From positions 1-41,738 of the IMG/VR virus record IMGVR_UViG_3300035670_000493: DNA of 41,738 nt; one strand, given 5' to 3'. The notes beneath the pieces are model-generated. The model had not been told where the DNA came from. It saw nothing but the letters and a program-made list of their open reading frames with translations, and made no database searches. This document shows positions 23,468-30,919 of this stretch, piece by piece; position 1 is the first letter of the stretch; every line of letters starts with the position of its first letter. The position numbers and the translations under genes were made by a program. Source of the stretch: a virus.

Positions 23468-23757
23468 GACCAGTCTCCTGTTAATTGATGATAATCATGC
23501 TGTTCCCAATCTTCTAAAAGGTCGTCGGTGTCTCTAGCCTCTTCGCTGGAGTCGTCATCTTCGTCTGTTTCATCGGTCTCAATGTTTACTTCGTGGGATA
23601 TTTCTTTGACTATAGAGGGGTTGATCTCGCGGGCTAGGTCGGGGTCAAGATCAGAATCAGTCAATCCTTCTAAATCTTTATCGGCTGGGTCTACAAACTT
23701 TCCGTACATTTTCTCGTATTCCTCGGTTGTGGTGGGGACTGGGTAGTAGTCGCTCAT
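23464..23757 (-). CDS. very acidic first protein of the left arm
   Basis: 97 residues with long Asp/Glu runs (ETDETDEDDDSSEEARDTDD). ATG 23757 follows AAAGGTCAAAGAT. First gene after the strong leftward promoter. Small acidic early phage proteins often act as DNA mimics or inhibitors of host enzymes; here this is only suggested by composition. Confidence 0.6.
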   Translation of the reverse strand: MSDYYPVPTTTEEYEKMYGKFVDPADKDLEGLTDSDLDPDLAREINPSIVKEISHEVNIETDETDEDDDSSEEARDTDDLLEDWEQHDYHQLTGDWS

Positions 23758-23795
23758 ATCTTTGACCTTTCATGTAAAGATAAGTAATTAAGCCC

Positions 23796-23824
23796 AGTGT
23801 ACACCCATATACGCATATTGTCAA
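23796..23824 (-). promoter_or_regulatory. strong leftward early promoter
   Basis: Minus strand: TTGACA (23824-23819), spacer of 17, TACACT (23801-23796). The palindrome GTGTACAC (23797-23804) overlaps the -10, and ATATGCGTATAT within the spacer is nearly symmetric, so regulator sites may be present. Drives the left arm from 23757. Confidence 0.75.
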
Positions 23825-23829
23825 GGGGG

Positions 23830-23838
23830 TGTTATAAT
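23830..23838 (+). promoter_or_regulatory. rightward early promoter (extended -10)
   Basis: TG-T-TATAAT on the plus strand, six bases from the leftward -35, so the two early promoters are divergent and close enough to interfere. No good -35 is visible. Confidence 0.6.
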
Positions 23839-23842
23839 AGGG

Positions 23843-23956
23843 ATGGATCAACTCATGTTGACCTTTCACCATTGGGGAGCTTCGGCTCCCTTTTGGTATG
23901 TAATGGGTATGGTTGACAGTCTTTCAAAAAAGTGGTTAAGTGGAGTAGTTAATTGA
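23843..23956 (+). CDS. possible leader peptide at the head of the right arm
   Basis: 37 residues (MDQLMLTFHHWGASAPFWYV, then MGMVDSLSKKWLSGVVN). The ATG is four bases after TATAAT. The frame runs through a strong hairpin (23875-23890), so ribosome movement could alter that hairpin. It could also be a chance frame in a 5' leader. Confidence 0.35.
   Translation: MDQLMLTFHHWGASAPFWYVMGMVDSLSKKWLSGVVN
23875..23894 (+). terminator. leader hairpin / attenuator of the right arm
   Basis: GGGAGC, loop TTCG, GCTCCC, then TTTTGGTATG. It lies about 35 nt after the expected transcription start and before the first real gene. It resembles the hairpins of units A-D, including the TTTTGGTAT sequence after the stem. 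Confidence 0.6.
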
Positions 23957-23974
23957 TAGATGGAGGACAGAAAG

Positions 23975-24154
23975 ATGGAAGTTAATAACTTTCCTGAACC
24001 AAAGAAAATACCCTTTAAGTGTCCCGTGTGTAACGGATTCGGGACGCTCAAATACGGATCTGTAACCTGCCAAGGCTGCGGTGGTAAGGGGTGGGTGATA
24101 GTTAGTCAAGATGGACAGACAGAGGAGCAAGATGGACAATCAAACATGGATTAA
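23975..24154 (+). CDS. small zinc-ribbon (DnaJ-type) protein
   Basis: 59 residues from ATG 23975 (GGAGGACAGAAAG before it; an ATG at 23960 is an alternative). FKCPVCNGFGTLK and TCQGCGGKGWV are CxxCxGxG units, as in DnaJ Cys-rich domains, binding zinc. First gene of the right arm, overlapping the replication initiator by 23 bp. Probably a protein- or DNA-binding adaptor. Confidence 0.6.
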   Translation: MEVNNFPEPKKIPFKCPVCNGFGTLKYGSVTCQGCGGKGWVIVSQDGQTEEQDGQSNMD

Positions 24155-24758
24155 GTTATTCCGCAGAATAGTAGATCATGATATTTTCAACGACGAGTCG
24201 GCTTTTAGGGTTTTTATGTGGATTTTGTGTAGTTGTGACTACAAATCAGGGTCAATGAAAAGTGGTAGGTTTTGGGCTTCCGAGAGATTGGGCATCAACC
24301 CCATAACTTATTACAAGATTTTAAAAAGATTAGAAAAAAAATACGATTTGGTAACACTAAAGAGTAACAACAAGAATACCACTATTTTAGTCAATAAGTG
24401 GCACGCTTATCAGGATCAAAGTAACAACGAAAGTAACAACCAAGTAACAACAAAGGAACAACAAAGTAACACTACTCAAGAATTAAGAATTAAGAATAAA
24501 GAAAATATATATAGATATATAGATTCTCTTAACGAAGAAACAATAGGGGTAGTAGCGGACAAATACTCGGTCTCTACGGAGAATGTAGCCGATCTAGCAG
24601 AAACGTTAAAACTTTACTGTCAGTCAAAAGGCAAAAAGTATGCCAATTATAAAGCAGCCCTGATGGAATGGACTAGAAGAGCCATAAAAGAGGGGCGTAT
24701 ATCAAAAAAAACAAAGGGGGATGACTATGTCGCAAGACTTAACGCGGCCAGTAAGTAG
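24132..24758 (+). CDS. replication initiator with internal origin
   Basis: 208 residues from ATG 24132 (GAGGAGCAAG upstream). The N-terminal half is a winged-helix domain of the phage replication initiator type (TWIKLFRRIVDHDIFNDESA, FWASERLGINPITYYKILKR). A polar Asn/Gln linker (about 95-125) is encoded by iterons, and the C-terminal part is helical (NVADLAETLKLYCQSKGKKY, ANYKAALMEWTRRA), like the DnaD-related tail of such proteins. It would bind the repeats in its own gene and recruit the host helicase. No helicase loader is visible nearby. Confidence 0.75.
   Translation: MDNQTWIKLFRRIVDHDIFNDESAFRVFMWILCSCDYKSGSMKSGRFWASERLGINPITYYKILKRLEKKYDLVTLKSNNKNTTILVNKWHAYQDQSNNESNNQVTTKEQQSNTTQELRIKNKENIYRYIDSLNEETIGVVADKYSVSTENVADLAETLKLYCQSKGKKYANYKAALMEWTRRAIKEGRISKKTKGDDYVARLNAASK
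24420..24530 (+). other. probable replication origin: five iterons plus AT-rich stretch
   Basis: AGTAACAAC occurs at 24420, 24432 and 24443, with variants AGGAACAAC at 24454 and AGTAACAC at 24465; steps are 12, 11, 11 and 11 bp, one helical turn. A further copy is at 24363. Bases 24481-24530 are almost pure A/T with some G. Iterons beside an AT-rich region inside an initiator gene is the lambda-type origin design. Confidence 0.7.
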
Positions 24759-25131
24759 TATTGTTAAAAGGTTTCCTAAAAAATCTCCAGAGGGGGTAGC
24801 TAAATATCTTAAAGACAGGGAAATAGAGAGTAACCTAGAAAATTGGAAAAGGGTTAAGGCATGGGTGGACTCAAACGAAGAGCTAGATGTCTCTTTGGCA
24901 AAGGAGGTAGAACCCAGAATAAGCGGAAAACACGGGAGAGAGGAACATTCCCTTGACCTTTATGTTTATACCTTCCCGCCAAAGTACCCTTTTATATCCG
25001 CGTCTTATTCTTGGTCTAGATGTAAAAAATGTAACGAAACAAGGTGGATTAAAAAAGAGGCGTGGTTTGAGGGGAACCCCGCACTTTGTTATGACAGATA
25101 TACTAAACAATCAGCTCAAAAAAGCGACTAA
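24727..25131 (+). CDS. hypothetical zinc-knuckle protein
   Basis: 134 residues from ATG 24727 (AAAGGGGGATGACT upstream). Helical N-terminal part (SSIVKRFPKKSPEGVAKYLK), C-terminal CKKCNETRWIKKEAWFEGN with a possible zinc site. Overlaps the initiator gene. By context an accessory replication protein; no family is recognised. Confidence 0.55.
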   Translation: MSQDLTRPVSSIVKRFPKKSPEGVAKYLKDREIESNLENWKRVKAWVDSNEELDVSLAKEVEPRISGKHGREEHSLDLYVYTFPPKYPFISASYSWSRCKKCNETRWIKKEAWFEGNPALCYDRYTKQSAQKSD

Positions 25132-25294
25132 TCTAGCCAAGTGGCTTATTGAGAAGAAAAGCACCAAGTCCAGTGTGGCATACTTAATCGCTTGCCGGAA
25201 ATATAACTTGCCACCGGTTACTGGTAGGGAGCTGGTGAGAAAAGAATATCAGAAGATTAAGGGGATAGACCCTAATCAAGTTAAGTTATTTTAA
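25091..25294 (+). CDS. small basic hypothetical protein
   Basis: 67 residues from ATG 25091 inside the end of the previous gene (a longer reading from 24953 lacks a site). Basic and helical (KKATNLAKWLIEKKSTKSSV). No family is recognised. Confidence 0.5.
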   Translation: MTDILNNQLKKATNLAKWLIEKKSTKSSVAYLIACRKYNLPPVTGRELVRKEYQKIKGIDPNQVKLF

Positions 25295-25331
25295 TAATAA
25301 CCTACCCATAGACAAAACCCTATCAAAATGG

Positions 25332-25337
25332 TATACT
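25332..25337 (+). promoter_or_regulatory. extended -10 (TG-G-TATACT) six bases before ATG
   Basis: TATACT, AAACTT, ATG 25344. Probable leaderless transcript for the zinc-ribbon gene. Confidence 0.6.
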
Positions 25338-25343
25338 AAACTT

Positions 25344-25565
25344 ATGATATGCCCTTGGTGTAAAAGACCAATTAAATTTCCTAGAACCGGACAGAAGTAT
25401 CACGGGAAATGCGGAGAGAAGGCAAGGGGTAAGATTTATAGGGAGAAGAAGAAGGGAATCAAATCAACTCAGTTACCAGAAACACCTAAAATTATGACGG
25501 ATGCAGAGTGGTATAAGAGCGAGAATTATTTTAAGTTAGTAGAGTTGTCTAGGAGAAAACTATGA
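25344..25565 (+). CDS. small zinc-ribbon protein
   Basis: 73 residues: CPWCKRPIKF and YHGKCGEKAR form a zinc site, followed by a basic stretch (KIYREKKKGIKS) and a helical tail. No Shine-Dalgarno sequence; the -10 box is directly before it. Its stop overlaps the next ATG. Confidence 0.6.
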   Translation: MICPWCKRPIKFPRTGQKYHGKCGEKARGKIYREKKKGIKSTQLPETPKIMTDAEWYKSENYFKLVELSRRKL

Positions 25566-25810
25566 CACCATCTAGTTTTGAGGAGCGGTTTGATGAGGGG
25601 GTAGTTTATAAGAACGCCCATAGGGGAACGATAGACAGCCCTGCCTTTATCAAAGACACCAAAGACTTCATAAAATCCGAACTAGATAAGCGAGATGGGG
25701 AGTGGAGGGAAAAATTAGGATTGCTTGCAGAGGAAATGAAAAATGACGGAGATTGTTATGTTTTACATTACGGGGAAAAGTTATCCAACCTATTGAGGAG
25801 TAAGACATAA
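25562..25810 (+). CDS. hypothetical protein
   Basis: 82 residues, charged and helical (FIKSELDKRDGEWREKLGLL). Coupled to the previous gene (ATG inside its end). No family is recognised. Confidence 0.5.
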   Translation: MTPSSFEERFDEGVVYKNAHRGTIDSPAFIKDTKDFIKSELDKRDGEWREKLGLLAEEMKNDGDCYVLHYGEKLSNLLRSKT

Positions 25811-26001
25811 AGCTATTTCACAGACACAAGTTTTTACCAGTAGAAACAAAATATCCCATTAGGGTGGCGGGTAAATATGGTTTTGACGACGGCACTGCCG
25901 TTTACTGGAAGTGTGAGTGCGGGGCTGGAAAAGTAACAGAACACCCGTTACAGTGGGTAATTTGGAACCAAGCAATAGTACACGTTTTAGGAGAGGAGTA
26001 A
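25807..26001 (+). CDS. hypothetical protein with apparent ATA start
   Basis: 64 codons (KLFHRHKFLPVETKYP... WKCECGAGKVTEH... VIWNQAIVHVLGEE) are open but the frame has no ATG. A Shine-Dalgarno-like GAGGAGTAAGAC stands directly before ATA 25807, and the same 12 bases precede the next gene's ATG at 26008. GTG 25864 is an alternative but has no site. Protein-like composition and a CEC pair support it being real. Confidence 0.45.
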   Translation: MKLFHRHKFLPVETKYPIRVAGKYGFDDGTAVYWKCECGAGKVTEHPLQWVIWNQAIVHVLGEE

Positions 26002-26007
26002 GACGGA

Positions 26008-26319
26008 ATGAAGCCAGTACTAGTTATATGGGTAGACTCAGGAGGAGCAGAGAACATCTGGGAGCCTGCTGATGACTACACAACTGAGTATGCGGTAGTT
26101 ACTTCCGTAGGATATTTACTGGTAAACGACAAAGACAAGGTGGTAATTTGCCAGTCTGATGGTGATATTCAAGTGGGGGGAGTGTTTGTTATTCCTAAAG
26201 TAGCGGTTAAATCAATATCAGACCTATTTGAAGGTGCCGACAAAACATCGCCACCAGACCCAGTTAATGAAATGCTATCAAGAAACAATCAAAAGATAGG
26301 AGCTAGAGCTAGAAAGTGA
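26008..26319 (+). CDS. hypothetical phage protein
   Basis: 103 residues. The N-terminal beta part (MKPVLVIWVDSGGAEN, YAVVTSVGYLLVNDKDKVVI) and VGGVFVIPKVAVKSI match small proteins often met upstream of phage terminases, of unknown function. Good site GAGGAGTAAGACGGA before ATG 26008. Confidence 0.6.
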   Translation: MKPVLVIWVDSGGAENIWEPADDYTTEYAVVTSVGYLLVNDKDKVVICQSDGDIQVGGVFVIPKVAVKSISDLFEGADKTSPPDPVNEMLSRNNQKIGARARK

Positions 26320-26337
26320 TATTAGCTCGGAGGATTT

Positions 26338-26625
26338 ATGACAGATAAAGCAACTATAGACGAGCGGTTAAGAAAGTTGTTAACAAATATTGATGTGTTT
26401 GTCTCAACAGAACCAAACATGGATAATAAAAGAAAGATGGATGTATACGTTAAAAATATAAAATCCCTCCTCCTAGAAGTAGTGAGAGAGGTAGTGGGGG
26501 AGGAAGAAAAATACGGGGACAAATTAACTCCAACCCTAAGAATGCCAAAGAAAGAATATAGGAAACTAATCCGCAACGAATTAAGATATGAAATTCTTGA
26601 GAGGTGTAGACAGTACTCTGGTTGA
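26338..26625 (+). CDS. hypothetical helical protein
   Basis: 95 residues, charged and helical (LRKLLTNIDVFVSTEP, SLLLEVVREVVGEEEKYGD). ATG 26338 follows GGAGGATTT. No family is recognised. Confidence 0.55.
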   Translation: MTDKATIDERLRKLLTNIDVFVSTEPNMDNKRKMDVYVKNIKSLLLEVVREVVGEEEKYGDKLTPTLRMPKKEYRKLIRNELRYEILERCRQYSG

Positions 26626-26630
26626 TATGC

Positions 26631-26636
26631 TAGAAT
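26631..26636 (+). promoter_or_regulatory. extended -10 (TG-C-TAGAAT) six bases before ATG
   Basis: TAGAAT, GTAAGA, ATG 26643. Probable leaderless start of the HNH gene. Confidence 0.5.
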
Positions 26637-26642
26637 GTAAGA

Positions 26643-27122
26643 ATGGACGCAGTTTATCAAAGATTTATAAATAAGGTAACATTAAGAGAAGATGGTTGTT
26701 GGGATTGGTCAGGATCGCAAAAGGCTGGGATCGGCTATAGTCAGTTTTACTTCAAAAGATCGAATGGGAAGTGGTGCGCAAGGGCACATATTTACTCTTA
26801 CTTGCACTATGTTGGAGATATTCCAGAGGGGTTAGTGTTGGATCATATTTGCAGAAACAGATTTTGTGTTAATCCGAAACATCTAAGGGCTGTAACACAA
26901 AGAGAGAACATCCTAAGTGGGCGTGGAAGATCAGCCATAAATGCTCGTAAAACAAAATGTTCTCATGGGCACGACTTTACAGAAGAAAACACCTACAGAG
27001 CAAAAGTTTACATTAATGGTAAATTAAGCATACGAAGATCGTGTAAAAAATGCTCTATAGAACGCACTAAAATATGGAAACTTGCTCATAAATCAAAATC
27101 TGAGAAAGTGAGGGGATTGTGA
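26643..27122 (+). CDS. HNH endonuclease upstream of terminase
   Basis: 159 residues. GCWDWSGSQKAGIGYSQFYF, RAHIYSYLHYVGDIPEGLVL then DHICRNRFCVNPKHLRAVTQ is the common phage HNH family (His-rich core with two Cys). The C-terminus has CSHGHDFTEENT and CKKCSIER, a zinc unit. Genes of this family move as homing endonucleases, but some beside terminases help genome cleavage in packaging. The absence of a ribosome site and the own -10 box favour a mobile gene. Confidence 0.8.
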   Translation: MDAVYQRFINKVTLREDGCWDWSGSQKAGIGYSQFYFKRSNGKWCARAHIYSYLHYVGDIPEGLVLDHICRNRFCVNPKHLRAVTQRENILSGRGRSAINARKTKCSHGHDFTEENTYRAKVYINGKLSIRRSCKKCSIERTKIWKLAHKSKSEKVRGL

Positions 27123-27131
27123 AGAGTCTGG

Positions 27132-27137
27132 TATAAT
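27132..27137 (+). promoter_or_regulatory. extended -10 (TG-G-TATAAT) six bases before ATG
   Basis: TATAAT, GGACCT, ATG 27144. Probable leaderless transcript beginning with the small terminase gene; the box lies just after the HNH gene stop. Confidence 0.65.
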
Positions 27138-27143
27138 GGACCT

Positions 27144-27422
27144 ATGACCGATACAAATAGTGACACAGAGCAGATCAAATTACCCCCTCATCCCTCTCAA
27201 GCAGCGATAAGAAATGCAATAGCTCCCCATGCTGGAGATATAGTCAGGACCTTGCTCCACTTAATGCACAACGCCGATAACGATAGTGTTAAAGTGGGTG
27301 CAGCCAAAACCCTTCTCGCTAAGATTGTGCCAGACCTAAAAAGTAGTGACTTCCAAGGAGAAGGAGTAAAATCAATTGTCGGACTTCTCAATATCATCGC
27401 CGAAAGAAATCAGACTGTCTAA
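27144..27422 (+). CDS. terS: terminase small subunit
   Basis: 92 residues, helical, with a C-terminal helix-repeat (HAGDIVRTLLHLMHNADNDS, VKVGAAKTLLAKIVPDLK) like small terminases that bind packaging sites and form rings. It lies directly upstream of, and overlaps by 47 bp, the large subunit. No Shine-Dalgarno sequence. The identification rests mainly on position and helical make-up. Confidence 0.65.
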   Translation: MTDTNSDTEQIKLPPHPSQAAIRNAIAPHAGDIVRTLLHLMHNADNDSVKVGAAKTLLAKIVPDLKSSDFQGEGVKSIVGLLNIIAERNQTV

Positions 27423-28650
27423 GTGGCAGAGCGAGATTCTTTTTGACGATCATCGCTATAAGGTAATCAACTGCGGAAGGCGGGCGGGTAAAAGCACGAT
27501 CTCCTCAATTAAGTTGTTAGAGTACGCAAGTAAACACGAAAAGAGTGTTTGTTGGTACATTGCCCCCCAATATAAGCAAGCCAAGGGAATCATGTGGCAG
27601 ATGTTGATGGAGCTAATCCCCAACGAAGTAATCCTAAAAAGAAACGAAACTGAACTGGTCATAACCCTAATCAATGGCTCAAGAATCATGCTAAAGGGGG
27701 CAGAAGACCCCAATAGCCTCCGTGGAGTACGAATAGATTTTTGTGTGTTTGATGAGGTGGCCTTTATCGACCGGTGGGAGGATGTTTGGAAGGTTATCAG
27801 ACCCACCCTAGCTGACTCTAAGGCAAGTTGTTGGTTTATCTCTACTCCCAACGGGTTTAATCACTTTAAGGACATGGCCGAGATGAATGACCCTGACTGG
27901 CAGTATTTTCATTACACAAGCTACGACAATCCCTATATTCCCAAAGAGGAGATAGATAAGGCCAAGCTAGAGATGACCGAGGACTCATTCGCCCAAGAGT
28001 GGATGGGTGAATTTAGAAAAATGAGTGGTCTTATCTACAAGGATTTTCACCGAGACACTCACATGGTGGAAGTTCCCAGATTAGATTTTAACTGGACGTT
28101 TACTAGGGCAATTGACTTTGGTTTTGGACATAAAACTGCACTAGGTTACTTTGCCATTAACTCTAACGGAACAGAAATTTATATGTACGACGGGATTTAC
28201 TTATCAGGGATGACCACACACGACATCGCGGAAGCAGTTAAAATTAAGGACGCTGGTAGAGTGTTTACTAACCCCGTGGCCGACTCTGCACAACCCATGC
28301 TGATCGAGGAGTTAAGCAGGGAGGGAGTGCATTTTAACCCCGTGGAAAAAGGACCGGACTCGGTTAAAAACGGGATCGCTAAAGTAGCCGAGCTTTTGAA
28401 AAAGCGTAATGACACGGGAAAGCCTACACTCATGTTTTCTAAACACCTGACCTGGATCGCAGACGAGTTTGAAAAATACCGGTGGATTGAGAATAGGTCC
28501 CAAGAATACCTAACCGAGGTTCCGCTAAAAAGAGATGATGACGGGGTTGACATGGTTAGGTACATGGCGATGAGCTATCGCAAGCCCGAAGTTATTAACC
28601 CAGCAAACTTGCCTAAATTTGTTCCATTCGATACAAAAATTGGTATTTGA
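27376..28650 (+). CDS. terL: terminase large subunit
   Basis: 424 residues. Start: TTG 27376 after AAGGAGTAAAATCAA. Walker A GRRAGKST (34-41), Walker B CVFDEVAF (D126, E127), coupling motif-like STPNGFNHF, then a C-terminal RNaseH-like nuclease with AIDFGFGHKTALGYF (first Asp) and DDDGVDMVRYMAMSY near the end. The motor pumps DNA into the prohead and cuts concatemers. Its length is typical of phage large terminases. It overlaps the small-subunit gene, and the -10 box of the next gene touches its stop. Confidence 0.93.
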   Translation: MSDFSISSPKEIRLSKWQSEILFDDHRYKVINCGRRAGKSTISSIKLLEYASKHEKSVCWYIAPQYKQAKGIMWQMLMELIPNEVILKRNETELVITLINGSRIMLKGAEDPNSLRGVRIDFCVFDEVAFIDRWEDVWKVIRPTLADSKASCWFISTPNGFNHFKDMAEMNDPDWQYFHYTSYDNPYIPKEEIDKAKLEMTEDSFAQEWMGEFRKMSGLIYKDFHRDTHMVEVPRLDFNWTFTRAIDFGFGHKTALGYFAINSNGTEIYMYDGIYLSGMTTHDIAEAVKIKDAGRVFTNPVADSAQPMLIEELSREGVHFNPVEKGPDSVKNGIAKVAELLKKRNDTGKPTLMFSKHLTWIADEFEKYRWIENRSQEYLTEVPLKRDDDGVDMVRYMAMSYRKPEVINPANLPKFVPFDTKIGI

Positions 28651-28656
28651 TATAAT
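28651..28656 (+). promoter_or_regulatory. extended -10 (TG-A-TATAAT) six bases before ATG
   Basis: TATAAT, GAATCT, ATG 28663; the TG is part of the terminase stop codon. Confidence 0.65.
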
Positions 28657-28662
28657 GAATCT

Positions 28663-28851
28663 ATGAACGGACTCGCCCCCGAAGAATACGCTCGTATTAT
28701 AGAACAACAAAAACCCCACCTAATTGAGATTGAAAACCACGTTTCCGAACTTGAGTATGGAGAGTTATCTATCACCCTGACTGTTAGAGCGGGAGTTGTA
28801 GCGAAGATGGAGTTTCACGACTCTAAAACCTGGCTACGACCCAAAGATTGA
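28663..28851 (+). CDS. small hypothetical protein
   Basis: 62 residues (MNGLAPEEYARIIEQQKPHL, ELEYGELSITLTVRAGVVAK). Helix then beta hairpin. No Shine-Dalgarno sequence, -10 box before it. Located between terminase and portal. The function is unknown. Confidence 0.55.
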   Translation: MNGLAPEEYARIIEQQKPHLIEIENHVSELEYGELSITLTVRAGVVAKMEFHDSKTWLRPKD

Positions 28852-28864
28852 CAGTTGATAAACG

Positions 28865-28938
28865 TGATATACTGATTATATAGTCTGTACCTAAAACATT
28901 AGGCAAGACACTTCCCAGATTGGGCGGTGTCTTTTTTT
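28865..28938 (+). promoter_or_regulatory. promoter-leader-hairpin unit D
   Basis: Extended -10 (TG-A-TATACT, 28868-28873), 27 nt, AGGC at 28901, then a hairpin (AAGACAC at 28905-28911 with GTGTCTT at 28927-28933, inner CCC/GGG) and a run of seven T. GGTATAAGGAG follows and serves the portal gene at 28955. Related to units A-C but less alike in the leader. Confidence 0.65.
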
Positions 28939-28954
28939 GGTATAAGGAGAACAA

Positions 28955-30919
28955 ATGGTCAAATATAAATCCGATAAAGAGAGCGAATTATTTGAAGAGG
29001 TTAGCTCACAGTTTAAGTTAGCCAAAGAATATCTTGATGTCATCCACCAGAGAATGAACGATCAAGAAGAGTTGTATCGGACTTATCTTGACCCCAATAA
29101 CTACCCCCACGGAGCCAAAGTATTTGACCCCCGCATATTCCGCGTGATTGAAACTATTACTCCCAGAATGGTAGCCAACGAACCAAGCGGGTCGTTCTAT
29201 CCTTCCGAGCAGGGAGATGTGGTGACGAGTAAGATTCTTAACACTTTAATCAAGTACGACTGGCGTAGAGCCGAGATGTTCCCCAAGCTGGTCAACTTTG
29301 TTAAATCCATGTTAATTTTCGGAACCTCATTCGGGCGCAACTATTGGGACTTTAGGGAATGTGAGAAGTTACAGATGGTTCCCAAAAAGCTCGATGGGCG
29401 CATGGTCTGGACCCCTAAGAACGCTAAAAAGATTAAGTACACCGAGTTTGATGGTCCCAACTTTGAAGTATTAAACATCTACGATTGTTTCCCTGATCCC
29501 AACGCCACCAACCTACATAATATGCGCTGGTTTATTTATCGGACCTTTAAGACCCTGGACGAACTCAAGAAAGAAAACGACCGACGGGGAGTTGAGTATT
29601 ATAAAAATCTCGACGTACTCGAGCAGAACCTAGAAAAAGAGCAAAAAGATGGCAAGGCTTCGCAAACGGCGGATGATAACCAGTTTAGACAACACCGAAG
29701 GACTATGATCGGAACCCAGGAGTTTAGGGGAAAAGACGAATCAAACAAAGAGTTTGTAGTATTAAGACGATTTGACCGGGATATGTGGGTTGATATTGTC
29801 CCCGAATACAACGTAGTTATTCGTGAAGAGCAAAACCCCTATTTTCACGGCGAACTGCCAATTGTTTACGGCGTTGATTATCCCTATCCTGGTGAATTGT
29901 ACGGAATGGGTGAGATCGAGCCGGTAGACCGCATCCAGCGAGCTATTAACGCCGTTCTTAACCAAAGACTAGATAACGTCCAACTAACCCTAAGATCAAT
30001 GTGGAAGGTTAAAAAGAACTCGGGCGTTGATATGCACACCCTGATCTCCTCCCCTGGAAACATTGTAACCGTTGATGATATGAACTCGGTCGAGATGTTA
30101 CAAGTCCCAGATGTTACCGGAGCCACATTCGTTCAAACCATGAACTACCTAACTTCAGCTTTGCAGAACGGAACTGGAGTAACCGACTACACGGTAGGGG
30201 TAGGCAATAAGACCGTAGGAAACACCACCGCAACCGGCACTAGATTGGTACAACAAGAGGCCAATGCACAATTTAAGCTCAAGGTACAACTGTTTAATCA
30301 CATGGTAGTGCAAAGGATCGCTAACCAGTGGAAGGATTTGAGGATTCAATACACTACCGAGGCACAAAAACTTCGTATTATGGGTAATGAAGAGATACAA
30401 GATCTACGTGACAGCACCGACTTAACTAAAATATCTCTTGATGGGGAACCCCTTTACCCAGGAGACGAGCGCGAAGCTAAAATGGAAGTCGGTAAAGGTG
30501 AGAACTTTGCATTTCTTAACCTTATGCCAGAGGACATTCAGCCATCAATCGTGGGAGATTATGACTTTATCGCTCAGGTAAGCTCGGATCAGATTAACGA
30601 TCCAATCGTCTTACAAGAAAACTTCTTCTCGGCACTTGACCGAGTAAGTAAACCAGAGTGGATTCAAGGCCTGGCCCAACAGGGAAAGCAGTTAGACTAC
30701 TCATCCGCTACCGAGAAAATCTTTGACAAACTTCAAATCGGGATTGAGGGGAGAAGCATGATTAAAGAACTCAAACCCCAGATGCCTAATCCTCAAGCGC
30801 AACCACTTCCCGAGGGAGCTGTTAGAGAAATGGCGGGTCAACCCATACCGGAGATGTTTGATATTCAAAAGCCAGAGTCTCCAATGGGGACACCTGAACA
30901 AGTAATGGGAGGATTATGA
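28955..30919 (+). CDS. portal protein
   Basis: 654 residues. N-terminal helices (EYLDVIHQRMNDQEELYRTY), conserved FGTSFGRNYWDF, a wing region (EFDGPNFEVLNIYDCFPDPN), VYGVDYPYPGELYGMGEIEP and the long stem helix region (DRIQRAINAVLNQRLDNVQL) match phage portal proteins, twelve-subunit rings at the packaging vertex. The length fits podovirus portals. The C-terminal Pro/Gln/Met-rich tail may face inside the head. Strong site ATAAGGAGAACAA before ATG; the end overlaps the next start. Confidence 0.9.
   Translation: MVKYKSDKESELFEEVSSQFKLAKEYLDVIHQRMNDQEELYRTYLDPNNYPHGAKVFDPRIFRVIETITPRMVANEPSGSFYPSEQGDVVTSKILNTLIKYDWRRAEMFPKLVNFVKSMLIFGTSFGRNYWDFRECEKLQMVPKKLDGRMVWTPKNAKKIKYTEFDGPNFEVLNIYDCFPDPNATNLHNMRWFIYRTFKTLDELKKENDRRGVEYYKNLDVLEQNLEKEQKDGKASQTADDNQFRQHRRTMIGTQEFRGKDESNKEFVVLRRFDRDMWVDIVPEYNVVIREEQNPYFHGELPIVYGVDYPYPGELYGMGEIEPVDRIQRAINAVLNQRLDNVQLTLRSMWKVKKNSGVDMHTLISSPGNIVTVDDMNSVEMLQVPDVTGATFVQTMNYLTSALQNGTGVTDYTVGVGNKTVGNTTATGTRLVQQEANAQFKLKVQLFNHMVVQRIANQWKDLRIQYTTEAQKLRIMGNEEIQDLRDSTDLTKISLDGEPLYPGDEREAKMEVGKGENFAFLNLMPEDIQPSIVGDYDFIAQVSSDQINDPIVLQENFFSALDRVSKPEWIQGLAQQGKQLDYSSATEKIFDKLQIGIEGRSMIKELKPQMPNPQAQPLPEGAVREMAGQPIPEMFDIQKPESPMGTPEQVMGGL

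Noticed and set aside
23678-23872. 64-codon minus-strand gene crossing the early promoter region
   Set aside because: It overlaps the strong leftward promoter and the acidic gene in another frame, with no start signal.
24363-24475. CRISPR-like array
   Set aside because: The repeats are 9 bp with 2-3 bp between them and lie inside a coding region; they are iterons, not repeat-spacer units.
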